A stretch of 48,744 nucleotides of DNA from a virus. The notes under the pieces were generated by a model, which saw nothing but the letters and a program-made list of their open reading frames with translations, did no database searches and was not told the DNA's origin. The stretch covers positions 1-48,744 of the IMG/VR virus record IMGVR_UViG_3300003702_000025. One strand, 5' to 3'. The first letter of the stretch is position 1; every line of letters starts with the position of its first letter. Of this stretch, positions 30,124-38,920 are shown in pieces. Position numbers and translations under genes: made by a program.

Positions 30124-31170
30124 ATGCCAGAAACAACCACAGAAACGGCAGTAGTCCGTCAAGCTCCGTATCTGGAAGATATTCAGAAGGAGATACTTGA
30201 TTACACACTAGCGCGGGGTCAAGTCCCCGTTGGGATCCCTTCTGTCGAAGTAGCGGGTCTCGATCCACTGACGCAACAAGCGATGGCGACGGGTCGTGGT
30301 ATTGACCAGTTCATGCAGTATTTGCCCACGGGCGCTGAAACAATTGCCGGTGGTCTTGAAACTTTACGGGAACGGGCAGCGGGTGTACCCGCCTTGTTTG
30401 GAGAAGCCGCAGAACGGGCTCGAGGTGCAGCGGCAGGATATGCACCGACCACTGCAGCTATCCAACCCTTCATGGACCCTTATCAGCAGCTCGTCACGCG
30501 GCAAGCTGTGGAAGAAATGGGTCGTCAAGGGGAATTGGCACGTAATCAAATAAGAGCGCAGCAAGCAGGATTAGGAGGTTTGGGCGGTGAACGAGGTGCA
30601 TTGCAACTTTCAGAACTTCAAAGAAACCTGACCGAGCAGCAAAGCCGACGTGTTTTTGAAGACATGTCCCGTAACTTCAATCAGGCCCAGAATGCATCAC
30701 AGACTGCTTTTGAGAACCAACAACGCAGACAGCAGAGTGTTGCACAATTACTGGCTGGTGTAGGACAAGCCAGTGGACAGGAGGCAGTACGCACAAGCGC
30801 CGGCATTGGGCAATTCGGCGCATTGCAAACTGGTATAGCTGGCCAGGGTCAGGGTTTGCTTGGCCAGCAAGCACAACTCCAATCACAATTAGGTGCTTTG
30901 GGTCAGACCCAGCAACAGCGTATTCTGGATGCAGAACGTCAAACCCAGTTACAACAGGCTTATGAGCCTTTCCAACGCATAGGTTGGATGGCGGATATCT
31001 TTAAACCGTCCATTGGTTCAGCCGGTTCTACCCTAGGTGTTTCGACAGCACCTTCCCCAAGCATGCTTTCGTCAGGCATTGGTCTGGGCATTGCGGGACT
31101 GGCTCTAAACAACGCGTATGGAAACCCGCTAGGAAATGTTTTTGGTAACCTGTTCGGTCCACAAACATGA
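30124..31170 (+). CDS. Internal virion (ejection) protein candidate
   Basis: 348 residues, Gln, Ala and Gly rich, largely helical. QAPYLEDIQKEILDYTLARG opens it. VTRQAVEEMGRQGELARNQI, RNLTEQQSRRVFEDMSRNFN and many QQ pairs make a long helical body. It ends with a Gly/Ala hydrophobic part (SGIGLGIAGLALNNAYGNPL). This resembles the small ejection proteins (T7 gp14 class, by position and composition). Start at 30124 lies 14 bases after the previous stop. The next start overlaps its TGA (ATGA). Confidence 0.68.
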   Translation: MPETTTETAVVRQAPYLEDIQKEILDYTLARGQVPVGIPSVEVAGLDPLTQQAMATGRGIDQFMQYLPTGAETIAGGLETLRERAAGVPALFGEAAERARGAAAGYAPTTAAIQPFMDPYQQLVTRQAVEEMGRQGELARNQIRAQQAGLGGLGGERGALQLSELQRNLTEQQSRRVFEDMSRNFNQAQNASQTAFENQQRRQQSVAQLLAGVGQASGQEAVRTSAGIGQFGALQTGIAGQGQGLLGQQAQLQSQLGALGQTQQQRILDAERQTQLQQAYEPFQRIGWMADIFKPSIGSAGSTLGVSTAPSPSMLSSGIGLGIAGLALNNAYGNPLGNVFGNLFGPQT

Positions 31171-33485
31171 GCGCCCTTAAACAGGTTTTAAACAGGCGCT
31201 TGTTTCGACACGGTGGAATGCTTGGCCCCGAAGATCCTCAAGGTATTCTTAATTCTTCCAATGCGCTTGCTAACGTGGTTCGCATGCAGAATGGTGGCCA
31301 AATACAACTGGGTATGCCGCCCATGGGTAGTCAAGACTTTAGAGCAGCTATGGGTGAGCAGTGGGATGAGTCATGGATGCCTCCAATAAGTCTTCAGGAA
31401 GCTCAAACCATGGGCTTAACAGGAGGTGAGGAGCGTTCACGGTTGGGTCTCGTAGACGAAATTGAGGCACCCCCTGAGAGAGACTTAACAGGTGACCTGT
31501 ATTTCCCGTCCTCTTTAGACTTGGAGGAAGCTTCTAGGACAGCCGCTGACGTGGCTAAGGGGATTGGACTTCCAGCACCTGTGCATGATGACCAAAGAGT
31601 TTCTGAGCGTTTAATGTTAGACCAAGAAAGCCAGGCGTGGGAGACGGTCGGAAAAATACCTCGAAGAGTAGGGGAAGAAGCGCCTTTAACACCAGCCAAT
31701 CAGATAGAGGTGCCAATAACAATTCCTCAAAGAGATGCTATGGGAAATCGCATAGAGGAACCTGTTATAGGGGGTACGCGCGAGGAGGACACTAAAAAGG
31801 CTGTTGACCAAATAATTGCGGAAGAAGGGATGGATATTTCTGGAGGTTATCTATCGACTGGTCCAGAGGTTGTAAAAGAGGTTGTACCAGAGAAAGAGGT
31901 TGTACCAGAGAAAGAGGTTGTACCAGAGGTTGTAAAAGAGGTTGTCCTTGATGGAGAACCGGCTTTAACACCAGCAGACATTCTCAGTAGAGATTCTATC
32001 AATGCTTTAGGAAAACATCTGGAAAAAGACAAAGTCCCTGACCAAAATAAAGAAGCGTTGAAATTTTCTATTGAGAAATTCAAACAAGACTTTATAGACG
32101 CGGCACCAGAATATGAAGGGAAAACAGACTTTGAAAAAAGTATGACGCTGGCCAAGTTAGGAATGTCCATAGCCGCAGGTAGAAGTCCCCACGCAATACA
32201 GAATATTGCCAACGGCTTTTTGGCAGTTGCTGACCAGTTTACTACTGATGACAAGCAAAAACGGGCATATGAGCGACAAGTTAATCTTTCTGCCCTTCAA
32301 TATAGTTTTGGCAGATTGAAGGAAAATAGGGTCGAGGCGAGAGAAATTGCCAAGGAAGGTCGTGCTATACACTGGATGAGCGCCAGTAAAGATTTCAAGA
32401 ATCCTATGACAGGAGAACTAATAGAGGCTGGTTCAGAATTTGTAATTCCATTAGAGGAGCTTAGAAGCGGTGTGTGGCAAACGCAGCTACAGAAAGGGAA
32501 CTTCACCCTTACAAGTAATTATCTCGAGAAGTTAAAAGTTCTAGCGACAAATGCCAAGGCAACTGCTGTTCAGGTAAAAAATACTCTTAGATATGTAATA
32601 GGCCAAGAGGGCGCTCTCGATCAAAAGGAGTATATGACGGAATGGGCAAAGTATGTAGAAAACGTAGAGGGATTAACAAAAGGTGCAACCATCCTAACTC
32701 TTCTTGATGTCATGGGAGGCCAGTTACAAAGCGGTCAAGTAACAGGAGCCGTTCCCTACCTAGCCAGAAAATGGGCGAGGATTAATGCCCTTTTAAACTG
32801 GGGTGGTAAAGGAAATATAACTGTCGATGGAAAGGAAAGCGCACTCACAGCAGGCGAACAACAACTATACCGCGCTGTAGACCAGCTTAAGGATATAACT
32901 GGCGACGCAACACAGTCAGATATCAATGCTGCAACTATGCCTGGTAACTATTTAGATGAGGCGGGCAAGGAAACAACTCATCAAGGCTTTGAAGAATTAG
33001 GTATTGATAGCATCAAATATTTTGACCGTGCTCAGGTAGTTGCCAATTTGATGATTAAAGAACTGTTAGGAGAAGGTTCTAAAAACATATCCAATATTGA
33101 CAGGCAATTGGCACAGGAGATTGTAGGACTGGTAACTGATATGCAAGCTGCAACCGAGCCTACAGAAGTTCTTCAAGCAAGAATAGATCGTGTCAGGCAA
33201 AGAGTTCTTCATACATTTGAAAGTAATGTGGCAACGATGCAGCAATTTGAGAAAATGTACGAGTCTGTCTACCGCGCTGTTCCAGGGAAAGGAGAAGGAA
33301 TACCATTTGATGTGGTGCCAGTTCTCCCAGAATTCACAAAGAGGAGAGAAAAGGCATTTAAAGAGGTGGAAGCACTGAGAGAGGGTCTTCCCGAAGGCGC
33401 AATTGGCCCTTCACAACAATTAAATGTCTTTGATTTTATAACGCGAGGTCCTGACGGCAACCTTATGTGGATAGGGCAAGGTTAG
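31167..33485 (+). CDS. Internal virion protein candidate, 772 aa
   Basis: It begins LKQVLNRRLFRHGGMLGPED, a common opening of marine phage internal proteins ('mnrrlf..GG'). A disordered acidic region follows, with a short tandem repeat (VVPEKEVVPEKEVVPEVVKE). From about residue 270 the protein is helical (KFSIEKFKQDFIDAAPEYEG and beyond). No transglycosylase motif is evident. By size and order it may correspond to the middle ejection protein. The gene is AT-rich compared with the packaging genes. Confidence 0.62.
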   Translation: MSALKQVLNRRLFRHGGMLGPEDPQGILNSSNALANVVRMQNGGQIQLGMPPMGSQDFRAAMGEQWDESWMPPISLQEAQTMGLTGGEERSRLGLVDEIEAPPERDLTGDLYFPSSLDLEEASRTAADVAKGIGLPAPVHDDQRVSERLMLDQESQAWETVGKIPRRVGEEAPLTPANQIEVPITIPQRDAMGNRIEEPVIGGTREEDTKKAVDQIIAEEGMDISGGYLSTGPEVVKEVVPEKEVVPEKEVVPEVVKEVVLDGEPALTPADILSRDSINALGKHLEKDKVPDQNKEALKFSIEKFKQDFIDAAPEYEGKTDFEKSMTLAKLGMSIAAGRSPHAIQNIANGFLAVADQFTTDDKQKRAYERQVNLSALQYSFGRLKENRVEAREIAKEGRAIHWMSASKDFKNPMTGELIEAGSEFVIPLEELRSGVWQTQLQKGNFTLTSNYLEKLKVLATNAKATAVQVKNTLRYVIGQEGALDQKEYMTEWAKYVENVEGLTKGATILTLLDVMGGQLQSGQVTGAVPYLARKWARINALLNWGGKGNITVDGKESALTAGEQQLYRAVDQLKDITGDATQSDINAATMPGNYLDEAGKETTHQGFEELGIDSIKYFDRAQVVANLMIKELLGEGSKNISNIDRQLAQEIVGLVTDMQAATEPTEVLQARIDRVRQRVLHTFESNVATMQQFEKMYESVYRAVPGKGEGIPFDVVPVLPEFTKRREKAFKEVEALREGLPEGAIGPSQQLNVFDFITRGPDGNLMWIGQG

Positions 33486-33487
33486 TT

Positions 33488-36400
33488 ATGGTTACGATGA
33501 CCGCCCCTTCCGGCCAGATCCTTAATTTTGGAGATGCCTCTCAAGAAGAGATGCTTGAAGCATTAAATTTTCTTGATAAGAATACGGATATTTTAAAAGA
33601 GCCACCAAGTGTTGGTGCTCCCCTTGATCGACCTTTTGAACTTACCGAAGCACCCAGAATTGATGCACCTTCAAGACAGGAGCAGCAACGCCGTATAGCA
33701 AGAGAAAAAGAAGCCGTTATCCCTGAAATAAAAGATTTATCCTTTCGTTATGCCTATGGACGTATGGACCGAAGGGATGAAAAACTCGGCTATCTAGCAA
33801 GAGAATTTGGTATAGATGCTGTTACAGAAGAAAGCCCTAATGTATTTACCATTGACCAGGGCAAGGTATCTCCTGAAGTTAGAGAAAGGTATGGATTAAC
33901 CTCTTCCGGTAAAATATTCGCCGATAAACCTGGCTTTTCCTGGGTTGACCTCATGGACTTTGCCGGCGAAGCTGGTCCTTCTTTAGGTGCTTCAATGATC
34001 GCAAGTATGGCGGTTGTAGGAATGACAGCATGGCCAGCAATTCTTACAGTGGGCGCTGTGGCAGGTGGCGCAAAAGCAATAGACGAGGCAGTCGAACACC
34101 TGCAGGGTTTGAATAAGCAATCTATAGGAGAAGTAGCTACTGCTGTAGGATTTGAAGCTCTTCTTATGGGTGTATTTGGAGAAGGAGTAGGCAGAGTAGC
34201 AACACGTATGCTGGGAGCTATTTTCAAGGGAAGTGGTCCAAAAGTCAGTCAAGAACGGGTGGCTGAATTAATTGAAGGAGGTCTTACTCAAAAAGAAGCG
34301 ATAAAAGCTGCCAAAGAGGAAATCAAAGCAAAATTTTTCACAGCAATTGAAGGTGGAGCACGTCCCACAGTAGAAGCTGCAGCTGGTAAGGCAATTGCAG
34401 CTAGAGCATTGGCTATTAATGAAAAAATCATACCCAATCCAGGTGTGGGAAGGTCTAACGTAGCTTATGTCAAGAAGGTTTTAAATGATCTTACTGAAGG
34501 AAAAATCACAGAGACAGAAGCAAAAGATGTTCTCAAGGATCAAGCGCGCGTCGTCGCAAATCTTATCAATAACGAATTTAAAGATCCCAAGAAAGCTTTG
34601 CAAATGACCCAGACGGCTGTGTACGACATAATTAAAAAGGATCTTGATCAATTAGTAGATAACTTCAGTCCCATAACAGGTTTTCCAACTGATTTTGTCG
34701 AAGCCGCTAAATTAAACGCAAGATTGTTTACTGATTCAACTTCTCAATTGTACAAAACAGCAGAAGATTTAATAGGCTTGGAAGCTAAAAATTTTCCTGC
34801 TGGAGCAGCACCCGTTTATGAAAATGTTGTAGACCAGACCGGAAAAATAATCGGTAGACAGGTGACTAAAGAAGGAGAAGGTATACTAGGGGCCATTGCA
34901 AAAGCCGAATCAGATAATGAATTTTTGGAATTATCTAGTAGTTTATTTCAACAAATTAAGACAGCAGGCAAATCTCCCACTATTGGAGCCGCTGGAATAC
35001 CGGGGGAACAAATAGGAACATTTAGTCTGCATCAATTACAACAGATGAAACAGGCGTTGCGTTTAGCTGCTGGAGATCCTGAATTGGTTCCGGTCGCTGG
35101 TCAATCTTCTATAGCCCATGTCATACGATCTGTAGATGACACGTTGGATGCCAAATATAACGAATTAGCTGAACTTATTTTGAGACCAAGCACGGCAAAT
35201 CTTGGTCTGCCAACAAGTAAAGTGTCCCAGCAACAATTATTAGAGGGTCTTACTCAATGGAGAGAGGCCAATAAGATATGGGCTGCGGGACAAGAGCAAT
35301 ACAACAAAGCATCCGTAAACATGCTGGTTAAAAATACTGAACAAGGCTATTTTTCAAGTAATAGAAGTGTCTTGGACACCATAGTTCAAAAAGGTGATGT
35401 GGTTAATTTAAATAATTATTTAAATGCTGTTACTCCTTCAAAGAACAATATCCTTGCTCTCACACAATCTGGAGTAGCCGGAAAACTAGAACGGGCAAAA
35501 GCACTTATTAGTCGAACCGAAGAAGTTACTAAACCTGATGGAACTACGGCTAAATGGTTTACTGCTAATACAGAGGAGATAGCTGCTTCTAATCAACTAA
35601 TAGAAAGCATTGGAGCTGGTAAAGTTCTTCCTAAAACAAACGAATGGCTTGGGGATATTAAAGTACCAAATAAGTACAAACATCTTGATTTGGAAGAAAG
35701 AATACAGGCATTGGATGACTCCATTATTTTATCAAGAATGGGAGCTGACCCGGATCTGATTAGAAAATCTGTACGCCATGATTTAGCCAGAACCTGGATA
35801 ACCAGAGCCGTAGAATTATCCCCAGGTGAATTTCAAACCATTAATCCTGCTACTTTTGCTAAACAATACTTCATGTTGAGCCAACCCATGAGAAAGGCTC
35901 TTTTTGGTGAATCCGCAGAGAAGATGAATAACATCGTTAATGACTTTTATATTGTGGGAAATAAAAATGCGGAGCAGTTGTTTGAAAGGCTTCCTTCTTT
36001 GAAAAATGAATCTCTGATAAAAGAAATAGATGAACTTAAAAATGTGGTAGATGACACGTTAGAATTCAGTAAATCTGAATTAAACAAAGCCATAAACAGT
36101 GGGTCAATTCCAATTCCTGGAGCTGTGGTAGCTGGAATTCTAAAAAATCCCAGTTTGTATAAAAGATTACACAATCAGGTAGGAGAGGATGTACTTAATG
36201 CTCCTGGAGGCGTTAAGGACATGGTTATGAGAAATCTTCTGCAGGATCCCTTTGAACAATTGAGACTCCCAGGAGGTCAGTCTGCAGAGTTTGTTCAAAG
36301 TGGTCAGTGGGGAGCCGCACTGAAAAAAGCAATTACAGCACAAAACAAAGAGGGTGGACTGACCACTGTTCTTGGAAAAGACACTGTAGAAGCACTCACC

Positions 36401-37048
36401 AAATTAGCTGATGATGCTATCTCTATTTCAGATGTTCCTATTAAAGGTTTTGCTGCTCTGGCTGGTGCAACGGCAGGTATTGCTATTTATACCGGCATCG
36501 TGGCTAGTTTAGTTAATATATCTCTTCTGCTTCCTTCTTTGGGAGCCTTGGGTACAGCCTATGTAACAGGACGACTCTTACGAAATAAGACGATGTTGAA
36601 ACTAATGACTTCTCCCCGCTTCCGAACTTCAGAATATGAAAAAGCCATAAAGGCTGGTGCAGTTATTCCTCCTCCTGCCACACAAAGAGAAGCAGGTAAA
36701 ATTGTTTATGCCATAAATAGATCCCTTCCTCTTCTTAATTCATGGACGGCAGAGATAATGCAGAGTGGTTTATTGACAGTTCCTATGAAAGAAGAGTTCG
36801 GTAGAGGTAGAACCATGGTTGCTCCAGTAATGGAGGATGCTGCCAGACAAATTCGACAAGATATTCCTCTTAGTGCTGTTCCTCCAGGGGTGTCTCCTGT
36901 CGGCGTCCCTCCAGAGACTGCCCCCGGCCAAATGACCGCTGCAGTTACCCCGGGCCAACCGCCTGCTGCAGTTGCCCCCGGCCAAATGACCGCTGCTGAT
37001 GTCGAAAGGCAACGAGTAATGAATCAACTTGCAGGTTTACCAGCTTAA
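33488..37048 (+). CDS. Large internal virion protein, 1186 aa
   Basis: I start at ATG 33488, just after the previous stop. The biggest gene in the window. Two hydrophobic regions, ASMIASMAVVGMTAWPAILT (about residue 180) and ATAGIAIYTGIVASLVNISL (about residue 1000), could span a membrane. The rest is long helices. C-terminus is Pro/Gly/Ala rich with repeated PGQMTAA. Size, place at the end of the structural operon and membrane segments fit the large ejection protein that crosses the envelope. No lysozyme or protease motif recognised. Confidence 0.65.
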   Translation: MVTMTAPSGQILNFGDASQEEMLEALNFLDKNTDILKEPPSVGAPLDRPFELTEAPRIDAPSRQEQQRRIAREKEAVIPEIKDLSFRYAYGRMDRRDEKLGYLAREFGIDAVTEESPNVFTIDQGKVSPEVRERYGLTSSGKIFADKPGFSWVDLMDFAGEAGPSLGASMIASMAVVGMTAWPAILTVGAVAGGAKAIDEAVEHLQGLNKQSIGEVATAVGFEALLMGVFGEGVGRVATRMLGAIFKGSGPKVSQERVAELIEGGLTQKEAIKAAKEEIKAKFFTAIEGGARPTVEAAAGKAIAARALAINEKIIPNPGVGRSNVAYVKKVLNDLTEGKITETEAKDVLKDQARVVANLINNEFKDPKKALQMTQTAVYDIIKKDLDQLVDNFSPITGFPTDFVEAAKLNARLFTDSTSQLYKTAEDLIGLEAKNFPAGAAPVYENVVDQTGKIIGRQVTKEGEGILGAIAKAESDNEFLELSSSLFQQIKTAGKSPTIGAAGIPGEQIGTFSLHQLQQMKQALRLAAGDPELVPVAGQSSIAHVIRSVDDTLDAKYNELAELILRPSTANLGLPTSKVSQQQLLEGLTQWREANKIWAAGQEQYNKASVNMLVKNTEQGYFSSNRSVLDTIVQKGDVVNLNNYLNAVTPSKNNILALTQSGVAGKLERAKALISRTEEVTKPDGTTAKWFTANTEEIAASNQLIESIGAGKVLPKTNEWLGDIKVPNKYKHLDLEERIQALDDSIILSRMGADPDLIRKSVRHDLARTWITRAVELSPGEFQTINPATFAKQYFMLSQPMRKALFGESAEKMNNIVNDFYIVGNKNAEQLFERLPSLKNESLIKEIDELKNVVDDTLEFSKSELNKAINSGSIPIPGAVVAGILKNPSLYKRLHNQVGEDVLNAPGGVKDMVMRNLLQDPFEQLRLPGGQSAEFVQSGQWGAALKKAITAQNKEGGLTTVLGKDTVEALTKLADDAISISDVPIKGFAALAGATAGIAIYTGIVASLVNISLLLPSLGALGTAYVTGRLLRNKTMLKLMTSPRFRTSEYEKAIKAGAVIPPPATQREAGKIVYAINRSLPLLNSWTAEIMQSGLLTVPMKEEFGRGRTMVAPVMEDAARQIRQDIPLSAVPPGVSPVGVPPETAPGQMTAAVTPGQPPAAVAPGQMTAADVERQRVMNQLAGLPA

Positions 37049-37060
37049 TAGGTAGTAGTT

Positions 37061-37441
37061 ATGGATGAGGCAGAAAAAGAAATTGCAAGAAATATGGGCT
37101 ATCTTGAAGCCCAACGCATGCGGGACGCAATTAATAGAACCCAGCGCGCTAGACTAAAGTCAATAAATAAGCGAAAAGAAGCAGGTACATATATCGAACC
37201 GACACCAGAACAATTGGCTAATCCCGATCCCGCTTATAAAAGAAGGATGGAGACAGAGCAGAGGAACTTGGATAGAGCAAACGAAGCAATAAGATTCCGT
37301 ACAAGTGGTGAGTTCGCACAACAGTATGCTCCACCACCCACTACAAAAGCTAAAGGTGGTCTTATTAAATCTTCTCGTAAAAAATCCTACTCTATCTATG
37401 GTATTGCTACACGCGGTAAGACCAAACCTAAATATTTCTGA
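37061..37441 (+). CDS. Helical basic protein with GIATRGKTKPKYF tail
   Basis: 126 residues. NMGYLEAQRMRDAINRTQRA and onward is charged and helical. The tail is AKGGLIKSSRKKSYSIYGIA, then TRGKTKPKYF. Tail form (Gly-Gly-Leu, basic stretch, G-x-A-T-x-G-x-T-x-P-K-Y-F) matches those of the 17372 and 18107 products 19 kb away, although the bodies differ. That is the main clue to its role, and suggests joint targeting or assembly. Function unknown. Confidence 0.65.
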   Translation: MDEAEKEIARNMGYLEAQRMRDAINRTQRARLKSINKRKEAGTYIEPTPEQLANPDPAYKRRMETEQRNLDRANEAIRFRTSGEFAQQYAPPPTTKAKGGLIKSSRKKSYSIYGIATRGKTKPKYF

Positions 37442-37446
37442 TTGTA

Positions 37447-38088
37447 ATGCCCAATGAAATCCAGGCCCAAGTTCTAAAGCCATTTGGTCCACGCATTTTA
37501 AAGGCGCTCGTTCCTAAAGCCATTCTTGATACGCTCAATGCCCAGTGCGATGAGATCGCAGCTGGCTCCGACCATGACGAACTTGATGTTTCCAATGACC
37601 TGGTGGGTCATGTGCAGGAAGAATGGTCATGTGACATTGAACAAGTACCTGATTTTGGAAACATGCTTTTTCTTTTGACCAAGGGGCTGTATGAGAATTT
37701 CATCACCGAAAGCGGACAACAGCAAACCGATGCCCCTACCAGTCTTGTCATACACAAAAGCTGGTTCGTTCGTGCATTTGAGAACGACTACAACCCCACT
37801 CATATGCACACAAGCGGCAGTTATTCCTGTGTACTGTATCTAAAAGTTCCGGATACCATCTCCGACACCAACAGCAAGAACGTCAATAAAACAGTCACCG
37901 AAGGCTATATTGATTTCGTCTACGGGGCTTCCCTGGTGTGTTGTGCCGGCAATCTTTGCATTAAGCCTGAAGTAGGCGACCTTTACATTTTCCCTGCGTA
38001 TTTGTTCCATACCGCTTATCCCTTCTATGGCCCTGATGAACGTCGTTCATTCTCCACTAACATGTCTCTTATGGTCGATAATAAATGA
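37447..38088 (+). CDS. 2OG-Fe(II) oxygenase-like protein
   Basis: 213 residues of the putative 2-oxoglutarate and Fe(II) oxygenase group often seen in marine phages. Iron ligands are likely H119 or H121 (NPTHMHTSGSYSCVLYLKVP) and H188 (GDLYIFPAYLFHTAYPFYG). R199 or R200 (DERRSFSTNMSL) would hold the oxoglutarate carboxylate. Substrate unknown: it could be a virion protein, nucleic acid base or host metabolite. It follows the structural operon by 5 bases and its stop overlaps the next ATG (ATGA). Confidence 0.78.
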   Translation: MPNEIQAQVLKPFGPRILKALVPKAILDTLNAQCDEIAAGSDHDELDVSNDLVGHVQEEWSCDIEQVPDFGNMLFLLTKGLYENFITESGQQQTDAPTSLVIHKSWFVRAFENDYNPTHMHTSGSYSCVLYLKVPDTISDTNSKNVNKTVTEGYIDFVYGASLVCCAGNLCIKPEVGDLYIFPAYLFHTAYPFYGPDERRSFSTNMSLMVDNK

Positions 38089-38459
38089 AATCAGTAATCC
38101 TGTTCTTAGTGTTGATTGCCTCAACGCAAGTCTCCTTGGCGCAGCAGAAATTCAACCCCTATTCAGGTGAATGGGAAACTGTAAGACCTGGGTCAACGCT
38201 TCAATACAATCCTTACAGTGGGGAACATGAGTATGCTCCCCAAGATGCTCGACCGACCTTTAATCCTTACAGTGGGCAGCATGAACTTGCTCCCAGAGAT
38301 GCTCGACCGACCTTCAATCCTTACAGTGGGCAGCATGAACTAGAGTCCAGGGACGCTGAGCCAACTTTTAATCCCTACTCCGGGGAATGGTCCATGGAGC
38401 CTGAAAATGCAACCTTGGAATTCAACCCTTATTCAGGAGAATGGGAATTTCCAAAGTGA
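38085..38459 (+). CDS. Secreted FNPYSGEWE repeat protein
   Basis: 124 residues. The first 19 or so form a signal peptide (MKSVILFLVLIASTQVSLAQ) with no lipobox cysteine, so export to the periplasm by signal peptidase I is likely. The mature part is six copies of a roughly 20-residue repeat with core FNPYSG(E/Q)(W/H)E. I have seen NPYSG repeats in bacterial secreted proteins but know no function. It is coupled to the oxygenase before it and overlaps the endolysin after it. A role in lysis, envelope binding or blocking superinfection is inferred. Confidence 0.75.
   Translation: MKSVILFLVLIASTQVSLAQQKFNPYSGEWETVRPGSTLQYNPYSGEHEYAPQDARPTFNPYSGQHELAPRDARPTFNPYSGQHELESRDAEPTFNPYSGEWSMEPENATLEFNPYSGEWEFPK
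38151..38456 (+). repeat. Repeat units coding for NPYSG
   Basis: Units begin with TTCAACCC-TATTC or TTTAATCCTTACAGTGGG about every 60 bp. The copies near 38259-38318 and 38319-38378 share long stretches such as GATGCTCGACCGACCTT. This points to slippage or unequal crossing over. Confidence 0.7.
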
Positions 38460-38920
38460 GGCTCTCTGATCATTTCACATTGCGCGAGCTTACCAAGTCC
38501 CAGATTGCAGAACGTAAAGACATCTTAAATACATGCAACGATATCGAGAAGTCCTGTCTTCAGGTTATCTGTAACGAAATACTCGAGCCTGTCAGAAACC
38601 ATTACGGAATCCCTTTCAGTCCGTCCAGTGGCTACCGCTGCTTGGAATTGAACCGTGAAATAGGGTCTGCCGACACTTCCCAGCACATTCTGGGACAAGC
38701 AGTTGATTTTGAAGTGCCAGGGGTATCGAACATGGACTTGGCACAGTGGATCATGGCCAACCTGGAATATGACCAGCTCCTTCTTGAATTTTACCGAGAA
38801 GAAGATCCCAGTTCAGGCTGGGTGCATTGCAGTTACGTGGAAAACCCGAATCGCAAGAAGGCGCTTCGTTTTGATGGAAAGGTTTTTCAGCCTTTGACTT
38901 TATCCTTTCAACCTTCCTAA
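38441..38920 (+). CDS. Endolysin, peptidase M15 family
   Basis: 159 residues. Zinc ligands of the M15 (D-Ala-D-Ala carboxypeptidase-like) type are visible: SSGYRC, H82 and D89 in SQHILGQAVDFEVPG, and H129 in SGWVHCSYV. It would cut peptidoglycan cross-links after holin opening. Start is ambiguous: ATG 38441 lies 18 bases inside the previous gene, close behind CAGGAGA. GTG 38456 overlaps that gene's stop. No signal peptide, so holin-dependent. It overlaps the leftward sigma-like gene tail to tail by 21 bases. Confidence 0.85.
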   Translation: MGISKVRLSDHFTLRELTKSQIAERKDILNTCNDIEKSCLQVICNEILEPVRNHYGIPFSPSSGYRCLELNREIGSADTSQHILGQAVDFEVPGVSNMDLAQWIMANLEYDQLLLEFYREEDPSSGWVHCSYVENPNRKKALRFDGKVFQPLTLSFQPS

